From NCBI GenBank assembly GCA_003164755.1, contig PLUB01000059.1:40751-104750 (forward strand): 64,000 nucleotides of DNA, written 5' to 3'. Below are positions 20,496-30,417 of this stretch, one piece after another. The position numbers and the translations under genes were made by a program. Each line of letters opens with the position of its first letter. The stretch's first letter is position 1. Under the pieces are notes generated by a model, which had not been told where the DNA came from, did no database searches, and saw nothing but the letters and a program-made list of their open reading frames with translations. The DNA is from Methanosarcina sp. (GTDB lineage: Archaea; Halobacteriota; Methanosarcinia; Methanosarcinales; Methanosarcinaceae).

Positions 20496-21084
20496 TGGAA
20501 AACCTTAATCTTGAAAGAATTAACAAAAGAATATACAACGACCAACCTTTTAGACAGGCAAGAAAAACATGAAATTATTACTGATCACTGACATCTACAT
20601 AAATAAAAATTGGAAGAATAATATTGAAATAATATCTTGGTTCGTTTTTAAACCACAGAAAACAAGAAATAACGGAAATAAGTGAAAAATTTTCCCGTTT
20701 ATTTCTGTGTTTTCCGTGATTACAGAATTTTAAGCAGCTTAAGTGTAAATAATTACAAAAATTATTTATTATTATTTAATAAGTTCTTTTAAACTATTAG
20801 TCCACTCATAATCCTTTAAAGTCATCTCTTTTTTCCAGTTTTTGTATGCGATGAATCAATATAGATGACCTTTTTAATTCTAATACTAAAACAGATGCAT
20901 CTAGCAGAACTTTGCTCAATGATATTTTATAGAGTATACTAGCAGGGTTATTCTTGAGAACTATAGTGCCTTCTGCAATTGATTATGCAGATTATGATAG
21001 TATCTGATACTATATTATAGTTTGTAGAATCGCTTGTTGTGAAACTAGCATGTAATATATGCATATCTGTACTCAGTATAGTTC
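20496..21084. other. Gap holding a long imperfect inverted repeat
   Basis: 20651-20720 contains CCACAGAAAACAAGAAATAA and, inverted, TTATTTCTGTGTTTTCCGTG, a near-palindrome of about 28 bp per arm. It could be a terminator for the minus-strand peptidase relic or another MITE. No gene was seen. Confidence 0.5.
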
Positions 21085-23062
21085 CTAGGGGTGGGTATAG
21101 ACAAAGGCTCCATGTACTGAAGTAGTTGAATTAAGTTGAACGTTGCTCAATGGTGTACATAGAATATGTAAGCAGGTTTTCTCCAAGTAATTATATGAGT
21201 TTTTTTGTGAAATCTTTATCAAAATATTTATTGTAGCGAGCATTGAATCTGTACCAACTGCATTGCTTACTATCAGATTAACTGTATAGACTCCTGCTGC
21301 AAAATAAGTATTCTTTGGATTCAGCCCAGTTGAAATAGTTCAGTCTCCACCGTTCCATCCATATCCTGTGGCATTTGTCTATAGGTCTGTAAATTGAACC
21401 GTTCGGGGAACATAACCATTGGTGACATGGGTACTGAACTTAGCTACAGGAAGACCTTTTATAGAAAGACCTTGTGGATCAGTAAATGCTTTGATGCACA
21501 CATTAGTATTTGAGTAACCTAGCTCTGTTGTTATATCGATCCAGATGTTTCCACCCGGATTACAAAACTTTCTGATGCATTTGCTTTTGCTTGACTACTG
21601 TAACCAGAGATTGGCATTTCCACAGCAATTGGATAATTGTATAAAGGGTTTATAAGCTCCAGTACTACGGAAAATTTTTGGCCGGCGTTGAGCTTAACTC
21701 CGGAATTAAGGGGAACTGTATGATAGCCTGCATTTGGAATTGTTCCATTCTGGGTAAAAGCAGGAGCTTTTTGACTAATGGGATTGGACCCTGTATTATT
21801 AAGATATTAATTATATAACTATAGTTTAGGTCTGTCGTGTAGAAATTTATTGCTTTGAGAACTTCGTTAGATTTTGCAGTAAAGATATTTGCACCCCAGC
21901 CAGTCGTGGGATTAGTTTGAGATATGTTAATTTCCGGATCCATTCAAGTGGATCGTATTGGTAAATGTTTGTATAATCATTAGAATTTTCAGCCACGAAG
22001 AGTGTATTCTTATCATATCCTAAATTAGAATTATAATAGGAAACAGAGAAATACCCATTATTATTGTTTACATTACCACAATCTGCCACAGTTGCACCCC
22101 AGCTATTTTTTTGATAAACGCTCCATCTCCGGATGGAGTTGGGGAGAAATTGTTCTTACTAAAAGAGTCTTCACAGCCTACAATGGTCACTGCATGGTCA
22201 GAAGGTGTTGTTCAGCTATAGTAATAACGTATGTGTTTTGGTTATAACTAGTAGTATTGTGGGATCAGAATACATTGCATTAGTAACTGCTCCATAATTC
22301 AGAATTGCCTTTTTGATTTCCAGATTGTCCGTAGAACCATTTCTGCTCGGAAAAAAGGTTACATTTTGTACATGTTTATGTACAGGAAGGCCTATCTCAT
22401 TGGACAAAAAGCTTGATGTAGCACTATAAGGGCCATCGCTGGTGTTAACAGGTCCTGTCCAGCGAATCTGGTAGGCAATTGACATCGGAAAATCGCCCCC
22501 GTCGTTGGGGCCTCGATCAAAATCTTGCGGGCCATTTGCAGAAGAAAGTAGGTTTTAAATATTATTTTCTGAAAAGCTCCAGGTTTCTCTTGGCATTAAA
22601 TATGATTCAAGGGCTCCATAAGTTGCAAATGTCCAGCACTTACCTGCATTACCCTGATTTTCCACAGGGGTTACCCTTTTCAGAATTCCTAAGTCATAGG
22701 AAGTTGGAGTAGATGTGTTTGCTGAAGCATATACATCTGCGACTGAAGTATGCTTGAGATGACTAAGGTTCACAGGTATGGATGCGAAGCCAAATGTGTT
22801 TCCAACAGAGGAATGTGCCGTTTTAGAGACATATTTGTTATTCAGGTATTTGGTAAATGTAGGATTTTCTGGTGCAAGTCCAACCTTTGGAGAAAATTCA
22901 GTTTTGTTTACACCATTTTTTTAAATAAATTTATGATCAGTAGGCACGGATATTGGTTTATTTTTTTCTGAAAATCCTGCAGATGCCATTGCTATTGATG
23001 AACCTATCACCAAAAATAAAACCAGGATTTCAGTGAAAATTACTAATTCTTTTACGATATTT
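21085..23062 (-). pseudogene. Secreted papain-family (C1A) peptidase with PKD domain, disrupted
   Basis: An N-terminal hydrophobic signal (ELVIFTEILVLFLVIGSSIA) is followed by a linker, then the peptidase. The catalytic Cys is in TPVENQGNAGKCWTFATYGA, the His in HAVTIVGCED, and the Asn in KKNSWG. A beta-rich lectin-like region and a C-terminal PKD domain follow (PRTVQFTDLQTNATGYGWNG, then TYFAAGVYTVNLIVSNA). Such proteins act at the cell surface of Methanosarcina. A stop interrupts the linker near 22920, several frameshifts and stops lie at 22550, 22205, 21840 and 21560, and no ATG is present at the expected start. All catalytic residues survive in pieces. Confidence 0.8.
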
Positions 23063-23998
23063 ATATTATTTTTGGTATAGGTATCCTTTTTAAGGATATA
23101 TCCTTATTAATTAATCTATTAATAGCTCACCAACTCTATTTTTTTACACCCACTATATTTTGAAAATTATCTCGCCCTAAAACCTAACGTTTACTTTTTA
23201 AATTTCAAGTAATCTTCGATAGCTATTGATCAAAAACTAAAAATGGTGTATAGATCTTGTTTGGGCATAATTTAGAGAGATTTTAGTGCTTACCACTTCC
23301 AGCAACTCCTAATAGTAACGTTGATAGTTTTCACTTTTTTTAAATACATTGTTTTGATATATTGACACATACTTTAAAAATAATGATATAAATGTCCTTA
23401 GTGTATAAAATAATTTGTTTTTATTCAGTTTTATGTAATTTATATGCTGTTGAAAATCTGAAGTACAAGATTCTATTTACATTTTTCCAATAATCAGTTC
23501 GCAATGTCTAGTTTGACGCAATATATACTTCTGATTAAGAATTGATGGAAAAGAATAAAAAAGAATCCTTAGACAACAATTGAAGAAAATAAGCCCAACG
23601 AAATTGTTCATTGAAACTTAAGAAAGATTACTACATACATTGTTTTGCCCAAAACAGATCTTTTTCATTAGTTTTCGTTTAGTATTAATTTAAATTTATA
23701 AGTTACTAAATAAAAATTAGTACATATATTTCTCAATAAATTATATTGGAAGATGAGAAATACACTAATGTTAGCATTGGATAACATCTATTTGAATAAA
23801 TAATATATATTTAAAATTTATAGTTATATTTGTTTTTTAATCTGCTAGTCAGATTTGCCAATTTAGTGATGGCATCTACGCAGTGTATCTGTCACTGGGA
23901 AAGGAATTGAAAATGTAACTGTCTTAAAATAGTATTCACTATCAATCTACTTATTTCTACTAACATTAAGTTACATACAAGTTTGGAGAGGAGTTTTA
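23063..23998. other. Non-coding gap with family D repeat
   Basis: No gene is seen. 23525-23640 resembles 47945-48060 (ACTTCTGAT, TGATGGA, AATAAA and TTCATTGAA boxes in the same order). Confidence 0.45.
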
Positions 23999-24419
23999 AT
24001 GGGAAAACAAATATTTGACAGAACAAAAAGTATACTGAGTGTTCTATTAAGTAGTCTTTTTTTTAGCATCCATCATGACTACAGTAAGTGCAGCTAATAA
24101 CTGTAATGAAAAATGGAGATTTAATACAGGTAGCTTAAACGGAAACTGTAATGGAAATACAAATCGTGGTTCCCTTAATGGAAACAATGACTGAAACAAT
24201 AATTTAGGTTCTCGAAACGGGAACAATAACGGAAACTTGAACGTCGGCAACGACAATGGAAACATAGGAAACGACTATTGGAACATAGAAAACTATAATA
24301 AGAACACAGAAAATGTCAACTTCAACATCGGTAACGTCAACATAGGTAACTATAACTTCAACAACGATAACTTAAGTAACAATAACTTAGTCTTCAATAA
24401 CGCAACAACCGTGACTTGA
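23999..24419 (+). pseudogene. Asn/Gly-repeat surface protein, shifted in a T tract
   Basis: ATG 23999 follows GAGAGGAG and opens a signal peptide (MGKQIFDRTKSILSVLLSSL). After the run of eight T at about 24055-24062 the protein-like frame moves: SIMTTVSAANNCNEKWRFN continues as tandem GN-x-N/NGN-type repeats (SLNGNCNGNTNRGSLNGNND, then NVGNDNGNIGNDYWNIENYN). A TGA near 24192 replaces what is probably TGG. The repeats could form an Asn-ladder beta-helix. The product would be exported. The homopolymer position inside the signal peptide could allow phase-variable expression, but the downstream TGA argues for decay. Confidence 0.6.
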
Positions 24420-24456
24420 ATAATGGCAACAGAAATAGTATGTAAATATACCTGTT

Positions 24457-24550
24457 GGAGAATTTCGATAAGCCGTTGATTTCACGAGTAATATGTATAT
24501 AATTAATAAGGATATAATTAAATTTTAAGGATTTATTGATACTTTTTTGA
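24457..24550 (+). repeat. Family A repeat, degenerate copy 3
   Basis: Left end GGAGAATTTCGATAAGCC and core TTGATTTCACGAGTAATATG match the family; the right end has decayed. Confidence 0.5.
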
Positions 24551-24690
24551 TTTTTGCCTATATTTGTTATAACTCGATTATTTCATGATTTTACTGCAAT
24601 GTACAAGTCCCTACCGATTCCCTTCAGTTAATTCTCGATGGTTATGTTTCCATGTAGTAGGTGTTTTTCATGAAATTGAATTATCATTAG

Positions 24691-25692
24691 TTATATTCCA
24701 GATGATCGAATACCCTGCTCTGTATTTCCAAGAGTTTCAACAGGAGCACTAAACTTGTTTTCGCCCCGCCCGCGTAAAAATGTTTTTCGTTCCTTTTGCT
24801 GGGACTGATACCCTGAAGTCTACAGTAAAAGCATCGGTTTTTAGTATTTATCAGGACTTTTGATTATTTTCCAACCCCATAAAAATAGTGAATTGGCTGT
24901 GACTCGTAGATACTATGGATATCTCCTACCACCATTTTTAGCCTTGTATTATCAAAGGAAATACCTGCTTTATTGCTAATACTTACCCTATATCTGTTAG
25001 CTGCATTTGTAGAATTGGCATTCGTTTGTACGATATAATTCGCATTCCAACTAAGACCTCCAGTCAGCTAAGAAATAATAAAATCCCGTTTTCTGGAAGT
25101 TAGTGAGTAAATATGCAAAAAAAGTGTTGGTTCTATAAGAAGCCACGAAACATCTGGGAATTCTATTTTTATGGCAGCCAGAGCCAAAAAGCTTCAATCA
25201 TCTCTTTTAAGAACAACATCATTTTCATCCTGGCTAAGCAATTTGCTATTATAGTTTGTGCCTGCAAAGTCCGTTACAGTAACTTTCTTCTCCAAGTATT
25301 ATGTCAAGGAGATTTGAGCTACTAAAATCGTATTCATAATGTTGTTCGAGCACAACTGTAGTATTATTTGTAGTACCTCCCACCAAGACCAGAGGAGGAT
25401 AAATCTTATAAAGCATATTTGTATACTCGATACTATTGTTTCCATTATTTAAATAAACCACTTTTTTTCTTTCACTAGAAATATACCCTCTTGTATAAAC
25501 CGTAACTTCAGTGTGTCCATTTATTTTTTTTGTGCTTGCGATAAACTCTTTAGCCGCATCTGTGTTGCTGATCCTAGTTTCAGTGATCGTGAGTTAGGCA
25601 CTTTGTGCAATAGCTGCCGGTAATGTAGATGAAACAAAAAGCAGAAATAAAATCAGAGCTGCTGATGGTAAATTTTTTGAAGTAAAATCACC
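24691..25692 (-). pseudogene. DUF4139-type secreted protein, disrupted
   Basis: The minus strand encodes a signal peptide (NLPSAALILFLLFVSSTLPA, then AIAQSA), then TEVTVYTRGYISSERKKVVY and NSIEYTNMLYKIYPPLVLVG, and further on LSWNANYIVQTNANSTNAAN and ISNKAGISFDNTRLKMVVGD. These are hallmarks of DUF4139 (mucoidy inhibitor MuiA-like) proteins. A stop follows the signal peptide, and there are others near 25175 and 25065, with frameshifts between. The region before the signal peptide has a GGTGAT site but no start codon. A TnpB relic abuts the 5' end. Confidence 0.65.
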
Positions 25693-25959
25693 TAGACCTG
25701 ATAATTATTGGAATCCTAAGGTTGATAAGCTAAATCAAGAAGAGATTATTGTATTGGTGTTAAAAAAACTCCTACAAAAAGTAAGACATACCTGAAAATA
25801 GCCAAATAAGTTCCAAAAAATGAGTAGATAGAAAGCAAATTAAATTAAAGCTTTCCAACACAAACTTTCCAAAACTATGATTAAAAACACTAAAGCGAAT
25901 ACTATCATAGTATGTTACCTGACTATACAACAAATGCTCAACCTAAGTAAAAAATGGTA

Positions 25960-26400
25960 AAAATGACAGAGGATCAAACAAAAGAAAGATCAAAATCGTT
26001 TTACTCAGAGTCTAGGAAACTTAGGTAGATTTGTCCAATTCTGGACCTATAAAGCAAAACTTGTAGGTAAAAATGTAATAAGAATTGATGAAAAACACAC
26101 AACTAAGAAATGTTGTTATTGTGGAAAACTACATGATATGCCTTCTTGGAATCTGGTTATGATTTGTGATTGCGGAAGCAATATTTATAGGGATCGAAAT
26201 AGTTTTATCAATATTATGTTACGTTTCCTATCACAAAATGCCTTGTTAACGGGCTATCAACAATTAGTTGATAATCTTCGACAATACAGAATTCCAATGG
26301 ATCTCAAATTTGAGAATATATGAAAGAATTACTAGAATGAAGTCTCTTCCTCGGAGTGTATCGACCCGACATGAGGGAGAGTTCACATGTAGAACTAACT
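25960..26400 (+). mobile_element. tnpB: TnpB relic with IS1341-like right end
   Basis: Only the C-terminal part is readable: LGRFVQFWTYKAKLVGKNVI and the zinc ribbon CCYCGKLHDMPSWNLVMICD followed by CGSNIYRDRNSFINIMLRFL, the third RuvC-like acidic motif (DRN). The frame then ends at 26323. Downstream AAGTCTCTTCCTCGGAGTGT and the GTTAATAAGAC-type end are the usual right end after tnpB in this genus. The N-terminal two thirds are lost. Confidence 0.7.
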
Positions 26401-26473
26401 CTTGAGTTAATAAGACATTTTGACGAGCTCTAATCGGAGAGGATACAGAATCAAACAGATTTCACATAACTTT

Positions 26474-26999
26474 CGATACGCTGACAAAAAAGTTTTTGTC
26501 GGAGTTGACGGTTGCAGCGCAGGTTGGTTTGCAGTTTTCCTGGCTACAGAAGCCGAAAAAAACTGTGAGTGAGGAATAGGACTTTTCACAAAATTTCAGT
26601 TTCGTATTGATTTCTTGATAAAGAAATATGAACAAATCGAACCCCTCATTCTTATCGACATACCTATTGGATTAAAAAACGGAGGTAAGGGGGAACGGCT
26701 TCCCGACCTTGGAGCACGCAGAATTTTAAAAGCCCGAAAATCCAGTATATTTCCAATACCCTGCAGGGAAGCTGTATATATGGAGAGCTATAAAAAAGCC
26801 TGTGAAGTTAACGAAAAGCTTACAGGAAAACGCATCTCAAAACAGGCATGGAATATAGTCTCTAAAATCCGAGATGTGAATAATTTCCTTGTTGAAAACG
26901 AAATTTTCCGGAAAAAAAAAGGAAGTGGGACCTGAAATATGTTTTCAGGTATTTGCAGGTTTTCCTATGGAAGGCTTTGCACCTAAAGTACCATTTTAG
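26474..26999 (+). pseudogene. DUF429 protein (RNase H-like fold), disrupted
   Basis: The frame gives VFVGVDGCSAGWFAVFLATE, then a TGA near 26570, then LILIDIPIGLKNGGKGERLP, FPIPCREAVYMESYKKACEV and SKQAWNIVSKIRDVNNFL. After the nine-A run at about 26915-26923 the frame shifts to EVGPEICFQVFAGFPM. These are the conserved DUF429 blocks, including the acidic residue in VGVDG expected at an RNase H-like centre. No start codon precedes it, and the C-terminal quarter is missing. The function of the family is unknown. Confidence 0.75.
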
Positions 27000-27139
27000 C
27001 TCGACTTTAGGTGCAGAATTCGGACTTTAGCTGCAAGTTCAGAATTAGAGCGAAAATTTGGATGTTAAAAAGTTCTTAATTAGAATGATTAAGGATTAAA
27101 TATATTGAGAATGTATTTTACATATTGATAAAAGAGTTT

Positions 27140-27163
27140 GAGATGGGATTTTAATCCCATCTC
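27140..27163 (-). terminator. Perfect hairpin after small membrane peptide gene
   Basis: GAGATGGGAT-TTTA-ATCCCATCTC is a 10-bp perfect stem with a four-base loop, 14 bp beyond the stop at 27178. It could end transcription or protect the mRNA 3' end. Confidence 0.6.
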
Positions 27164-27177
27164 GAGTACGGAATTAC

Positions 27178-27294
27178 CTATTCTCGTACTATTTTTTGTA
27201 GTCGAATACTCACTTTATTTATAACCCACATGAAAATCATCTGGATTATAATACCTATAGTAGTATCGACTACTATGGTGAATATATTTGCCAT
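27178..27294 (-). CDS. 38-residue single-span membrane peptide
   Basis: ATG 27294 is preceded by an ideal GAGGTGA site (27299-27305) with 4-5 nt spacing. The peptide MANIFTIVVDTTIGIIIQMI continues FMWVINKVSIRLQKIVRE: one hydrophobic helix and a basic tail. A TATA-like TATTTATAG (27361-27369), a GGGGC-loop-GCCCC hairpin in the leader (27326-27340) and a perfect hairpin after the stop make a compact expression unit. No family is recognised. Size, topology and RNA structure resemble small stress or toxin-like membrane peptides, but this is only an inference. Confidence 0.65.
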   Translation of the reverse strand: MANIFTIVVDTTIGIIIQMIFMWVINKVSIRLQKIVRE

Positions 27295-27325
27295 TATTTC
27301 ACCTCGTTTTTGTTTTTTAAGTAGT

Positions 27326-27340
27326 GGGGCATGTAGCCCC
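27326..27340 (-). promoter_or_regulatory. Leader hairpin of the 38-residue peptide gene
   Basis: GGGGC-ATGTA-GCCCC forms a five-GC stem in otherwise AT-rich DNA, about 20 nt ahead of the ribosome-binding site. Confidence 0.45.
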
Positions 27341-27513
27341 TAAAGTATGTAAGTAAGTTTCTATAAATACAAACAGGATAATTAATATCCATCTTAAAAA
27401 AATCAAAGATACAAAATAAGACGTAATATAATTGTTCAAAAATTTAATTCAAAATACCGATATAATTCGGCAAGTTTATAATAGATTTAGTTGTTTTCTT
27501 TTGTATTTGATGT

Positions 27514-27850
27514 TTAAAACTCTGGACTAATCCCATTCTCATACATCTCATGAATTATTACCGTCAAATTATATGCAATTATTTTTGCCAATAATTCATT
27601 TTCTTGAGCGACTTTATTTTTGGATTTCAAGGTTTCTCCAAACTTTTTTTTAATAGCTGCATTTGTAGATTCGATATTACTTCTCTTATGGAAGTGCTCC
27701 ATAAACTCTTCTCTGTTAAGCTGGAAGTAATGATACATCTTTTTCCACATAGCTGAACCAGCCGCCCGTCCAGTCGCATTTTTCTTAAAAGGGATATATG
27801 GTTTTGTGCGCCAATACTATTTGCTGCATTAATAATGACTTTCTGATTGT
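27514..27850 (-). pseudogene. IS5-type transposase C-terminal relic
   Basis: The readable frame gives MWKKMYHYFQLNREEFMEHF, HKRSNIESTNAAIKKKFGET and NELLAKIIAYNLTVIIHEMY, the conserved C-terminal third of IS5/IS1182-like DDE transposases; the E of HKRSNIEST is the last catalytic acid. Upstream text in another frame (NSIGAQNHIS) extends it a little, then homology stops abruptly near 27850, where a small gene begins on the other strand. Confidence 0.7.
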
Positions 27851-27903
27851 TTACGTATCTTAATAAACAATAAAGTACAATAAATAGCTTGGAGGGAATA
27901 ACT

Positions 27904-28083
27904 GTGCATAAAGGTATGAAAATCGTGGGTTGTATCTTAGCAACAATAGGACTTGCTTGTGTTATAAAACACATCATATATTACAAAGAGAATTGCTGTT
28001 TGTGTGGTTGGCATAAAATAAAAGTAGAAGACAAAAAATCAACTGGTGTAACTGCACCACATAAAATAGAAGTGCATGACTAA
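27904..28083 (+). CDS. 59-residue membrane-anchored small protein with CxxC
   Basis: GTG 27904 is preceded by GGAGGG at the right distance. The product starts MHKGMKIVGCILATIGLACV, one membrane helix, followed by KHIIYYKENCCLCGWHKIKV with a CCLC cysteine cluster and a polar tail. The CxxC could bind metal or form a disulfide. No family is recognised. It sits between an IS5 relic and an IS605 relic and is the only intact frame for 2.5 kb on its strand. Confidence 0.55.
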   Translation: MHKGMKIVGCILATIGLACVIKHIIYYKENCCLCGWHKIKVEDKKSTGVTAPHKIEVHD

Positions 28084-28440
28084 AAATCAACTGATTTGAC
28101 TAGATATGCGCTTAATGTTATAATTGGAGAAACATAACTAACACGCCTGTGTGTTGGCTGTGACTTTGGAAATATTTCAGCAAAAGTTCTTCGGTTTGAT
28201 CAGCTTTTACCTATCGCAGTAATTGAGTCTCATATCTATTATAAAGCACTTCACTCTATCAGTCGCTTCCTCACATCTCAGAATCAGTAAACGATATGAC
28301 TGATAATGCTGAAGAGAAGTAATTGTATCATGACCTTGATGTAAGTGAACTAGCACTCAGATGAAGACTAAGTGACTTCTAGGTTCATTCCATTCTCTTT
28401 TTAAAACAAGTCCCTAAGCCCATCCCAACATTCACGGGTG
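28084..28440. other. No gene recognised
   Basis: No coding frame or RNA gene could be supported. Confidence 0.35.
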
Positions 28441-28451
28441 TCAGATTCCAA

Positions 28452-29530
28452 TTAGATTTTGATTAATGAGAGTAAGTTTTTAGATATTAATTGTAGCATT
28501 AATGTTACTGTCATGTTTTGTCTTGAAATCAGGAATTTCCATTCTCTATCTTTTAGTGTTAGCTCACAGTTATGATATTTACAAACATGACAGATCTTAG
28601 ATGATGGTTCAAATTTACCTATCTTAAGAATAGTTTTTCCTGACCATTCTGATTTATCTTCTAATTTTGTTACAAAATATACTCCAAGCCAAATCACCTA
28701 TAGACTGTGCAAAATGATGATTCTTAATCATGCCTTTAACATTCAGAGTTTCAACAGCTATTGCTTGGTCCTCGATAACAAGTTTAAAAGAGAGTTTGGG
28801 TTTAAAATCATTCCTCCGATTTGTTATTTTCTCGTGAAGTACAGCATATTTTTATTTGGCTTTTTCTCTGTTTTTAGAACCATTCTGCTTTCGACTAACT
28901 CTTCTTCGGAGTACTTTAAGTCTCTTCAAAGAGTTTTTCAAGTACTTAGGATTTTCAAACTTTTCTCCAGTTTAAATAAAAGCAAAATCTTTTATTCCAA
29001 CGTCTACACAAATAGTCGTAGATTCAGAAAACACTTGTTTAACTGGAACTTCTTTTCCATCTTCCACTAAGATGCTGAAATAGTATTTTCCTTTGCAATA
29101 TTTCGAAATAGTATCGGTTTTTAGTTCCTCTTCAAATATTTTGTGAATAACTGCTTTGATTTCTCCAATCTTAGGAAGCTTAATAGTACTGTTTTCAAAA
29201 TCCACTTGTAGTATGATAGTATCTGAATGAGTGAATTGGATTCTTCTTTGATTTGAATTTAGGAAATCATTCTTTTCTCTAAAAAATCTAGTGAATGCAG
29301 ATTATACCGTTTAGTCATACCCTTAAGTGCTTGGAGATTAACTTTTTCTAACCACGAATGTTGCTTTTTTAGATTTGGAATTAGTTTGTTTAAGTCAAGC
29401 CTATAAATTGATTTCCCAATTTGCTCATCTGTTTTTACTTTCGGATCAAGTGCCCAATTATAGACGAACCTACAACTATCAATATGTTGATTAAGTTGGT
29501 TAGATTGGTCAATTGTTAGATATAGCCTAA
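28452..29530 (-). pseudogene. tnpB: TnpB relic
   Basis: N-terminal text QLNQHIDSCRFVYNWALDPK and later LDLNKLIPNLKKQHSWLEKV is followed in another frame by DFENSTIKLPKIGEIKAVIH, the RuvC start VFSESTTICVDVGIKDFAFI, and the zinc ribbon FEPSSKICHVCKYHNCELTL. Family order is intact, but at least four frame changes or stops separate the blocks. The last cysteine pair of the zinc ribbon is mutated. Confidence 0.75.
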
Positions 29531-29599
29531 AATAGAATTATTTCGTCATAAAATAATTAATCTGCTTTATCAATAAATATATTTTTTGGTAAAACATGA

Positions 29600-29998
29600 A
29601 ATCAGAACATAGTAACTATAGCCTATTTTTGTGAATATACCACATTATCTTTGCGTAAAAGTCTCGAAAAAAGATATTAGAACCGATTGATAAAGAACTC
29701 AAACAGAGAATTCATGACATTGAAAAGGAGGAAGATTTTGAAATACTAGAAATGGGAACGGACAAAGATCACATCCACCTACTCGTTAAGAGCGAACCAA
29801 AGGTCAGCACTCTTGAAATCATTTGAAAACTGAAACCAGAGATAATAATTATGCTATTGAAAACAAAAAAGAGTATTTGAAAAAATATTGTTGGAAAGAA
29901 TATACACTATTAATTGATTTATATTTCGCATCATATATCGGCAATTTTAGCAAAGAAGCAACCGAAAATGATATACGGAGTCAGGATTGAAGTTGACG
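29600..29998 (+). pseudogene. tnpA: IS200/IS605 TnpA relic
   Basis: The frame reads PIDKELKQRIHDIEKEEDFE, then the HUH region GTDKDHIHLLVKSEPKVSTL, a stop (TGA near 29825), and a degenerate C-terminal part ending NFSKEATENDIRSQD, where relatives have a catalytic tyrosine (ENYIRSQ). Tyr has become Asp, so the copy is inactive on two counts. Confidence 0.7.
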
Positions 29999-30020
29999 CT
30001 TACATCCATTGAGCTGGAGA

Positions 30021-30417
30021 CCCAGTGATTTTATGCTTTGTCCTAGAAATTACTTTATCATATGCTTTTATTGGTTCATCAGACTTATTTAAATTAGAAA
30101 CATTATTACTGTCAGAGTTCAGAACACCTTCAAATGCCGCTGCTTCTGCGATACTCACTCGGATTTAAAGCAGAAGTATGGTGTTCCAAGAAACAAAAAG
30201 AAATTATGGAAAATTTGAATTTATGTGCTTAAAAAAGTGGAAGTTAGGATTATACTCAATCAAAAGAATATTTGAGAAATATTTACAAATATTAATTTAC
30301 AAAAATATCAACAGCCTCATCATTTGAAAAAAATGAGTGAAAACTTACCAATCAATGATAAAAAATATAATCCATAGAGTTAAAAACTATTAACAAACCT
30401 TCTAAATTAATTTTTGC
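30021..30417. other. No intact gene; possible short minus-strand relic
   Basis: 30010-30170 read on the minus strand gives AEAAAFEGVLNSDSNNVSNL and more protein-like text ending in an ITGSPAQW block, possibly a TnpB tail. Nothing can be assigned. Confidence 0.3.

Larger units (their letters stand above)
28441..30020. mobile_element. Decayed IS605-type element with divergent tnpA and tnpB
   Basis: A tnpA relic on the plus strand and a tnpB relic on the minus strand lie head to head about 75 bp apart, the classical IS605 arrangement and different from the element at 18.4 kb. Both are riddled with stops. Confidence 0.65.
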
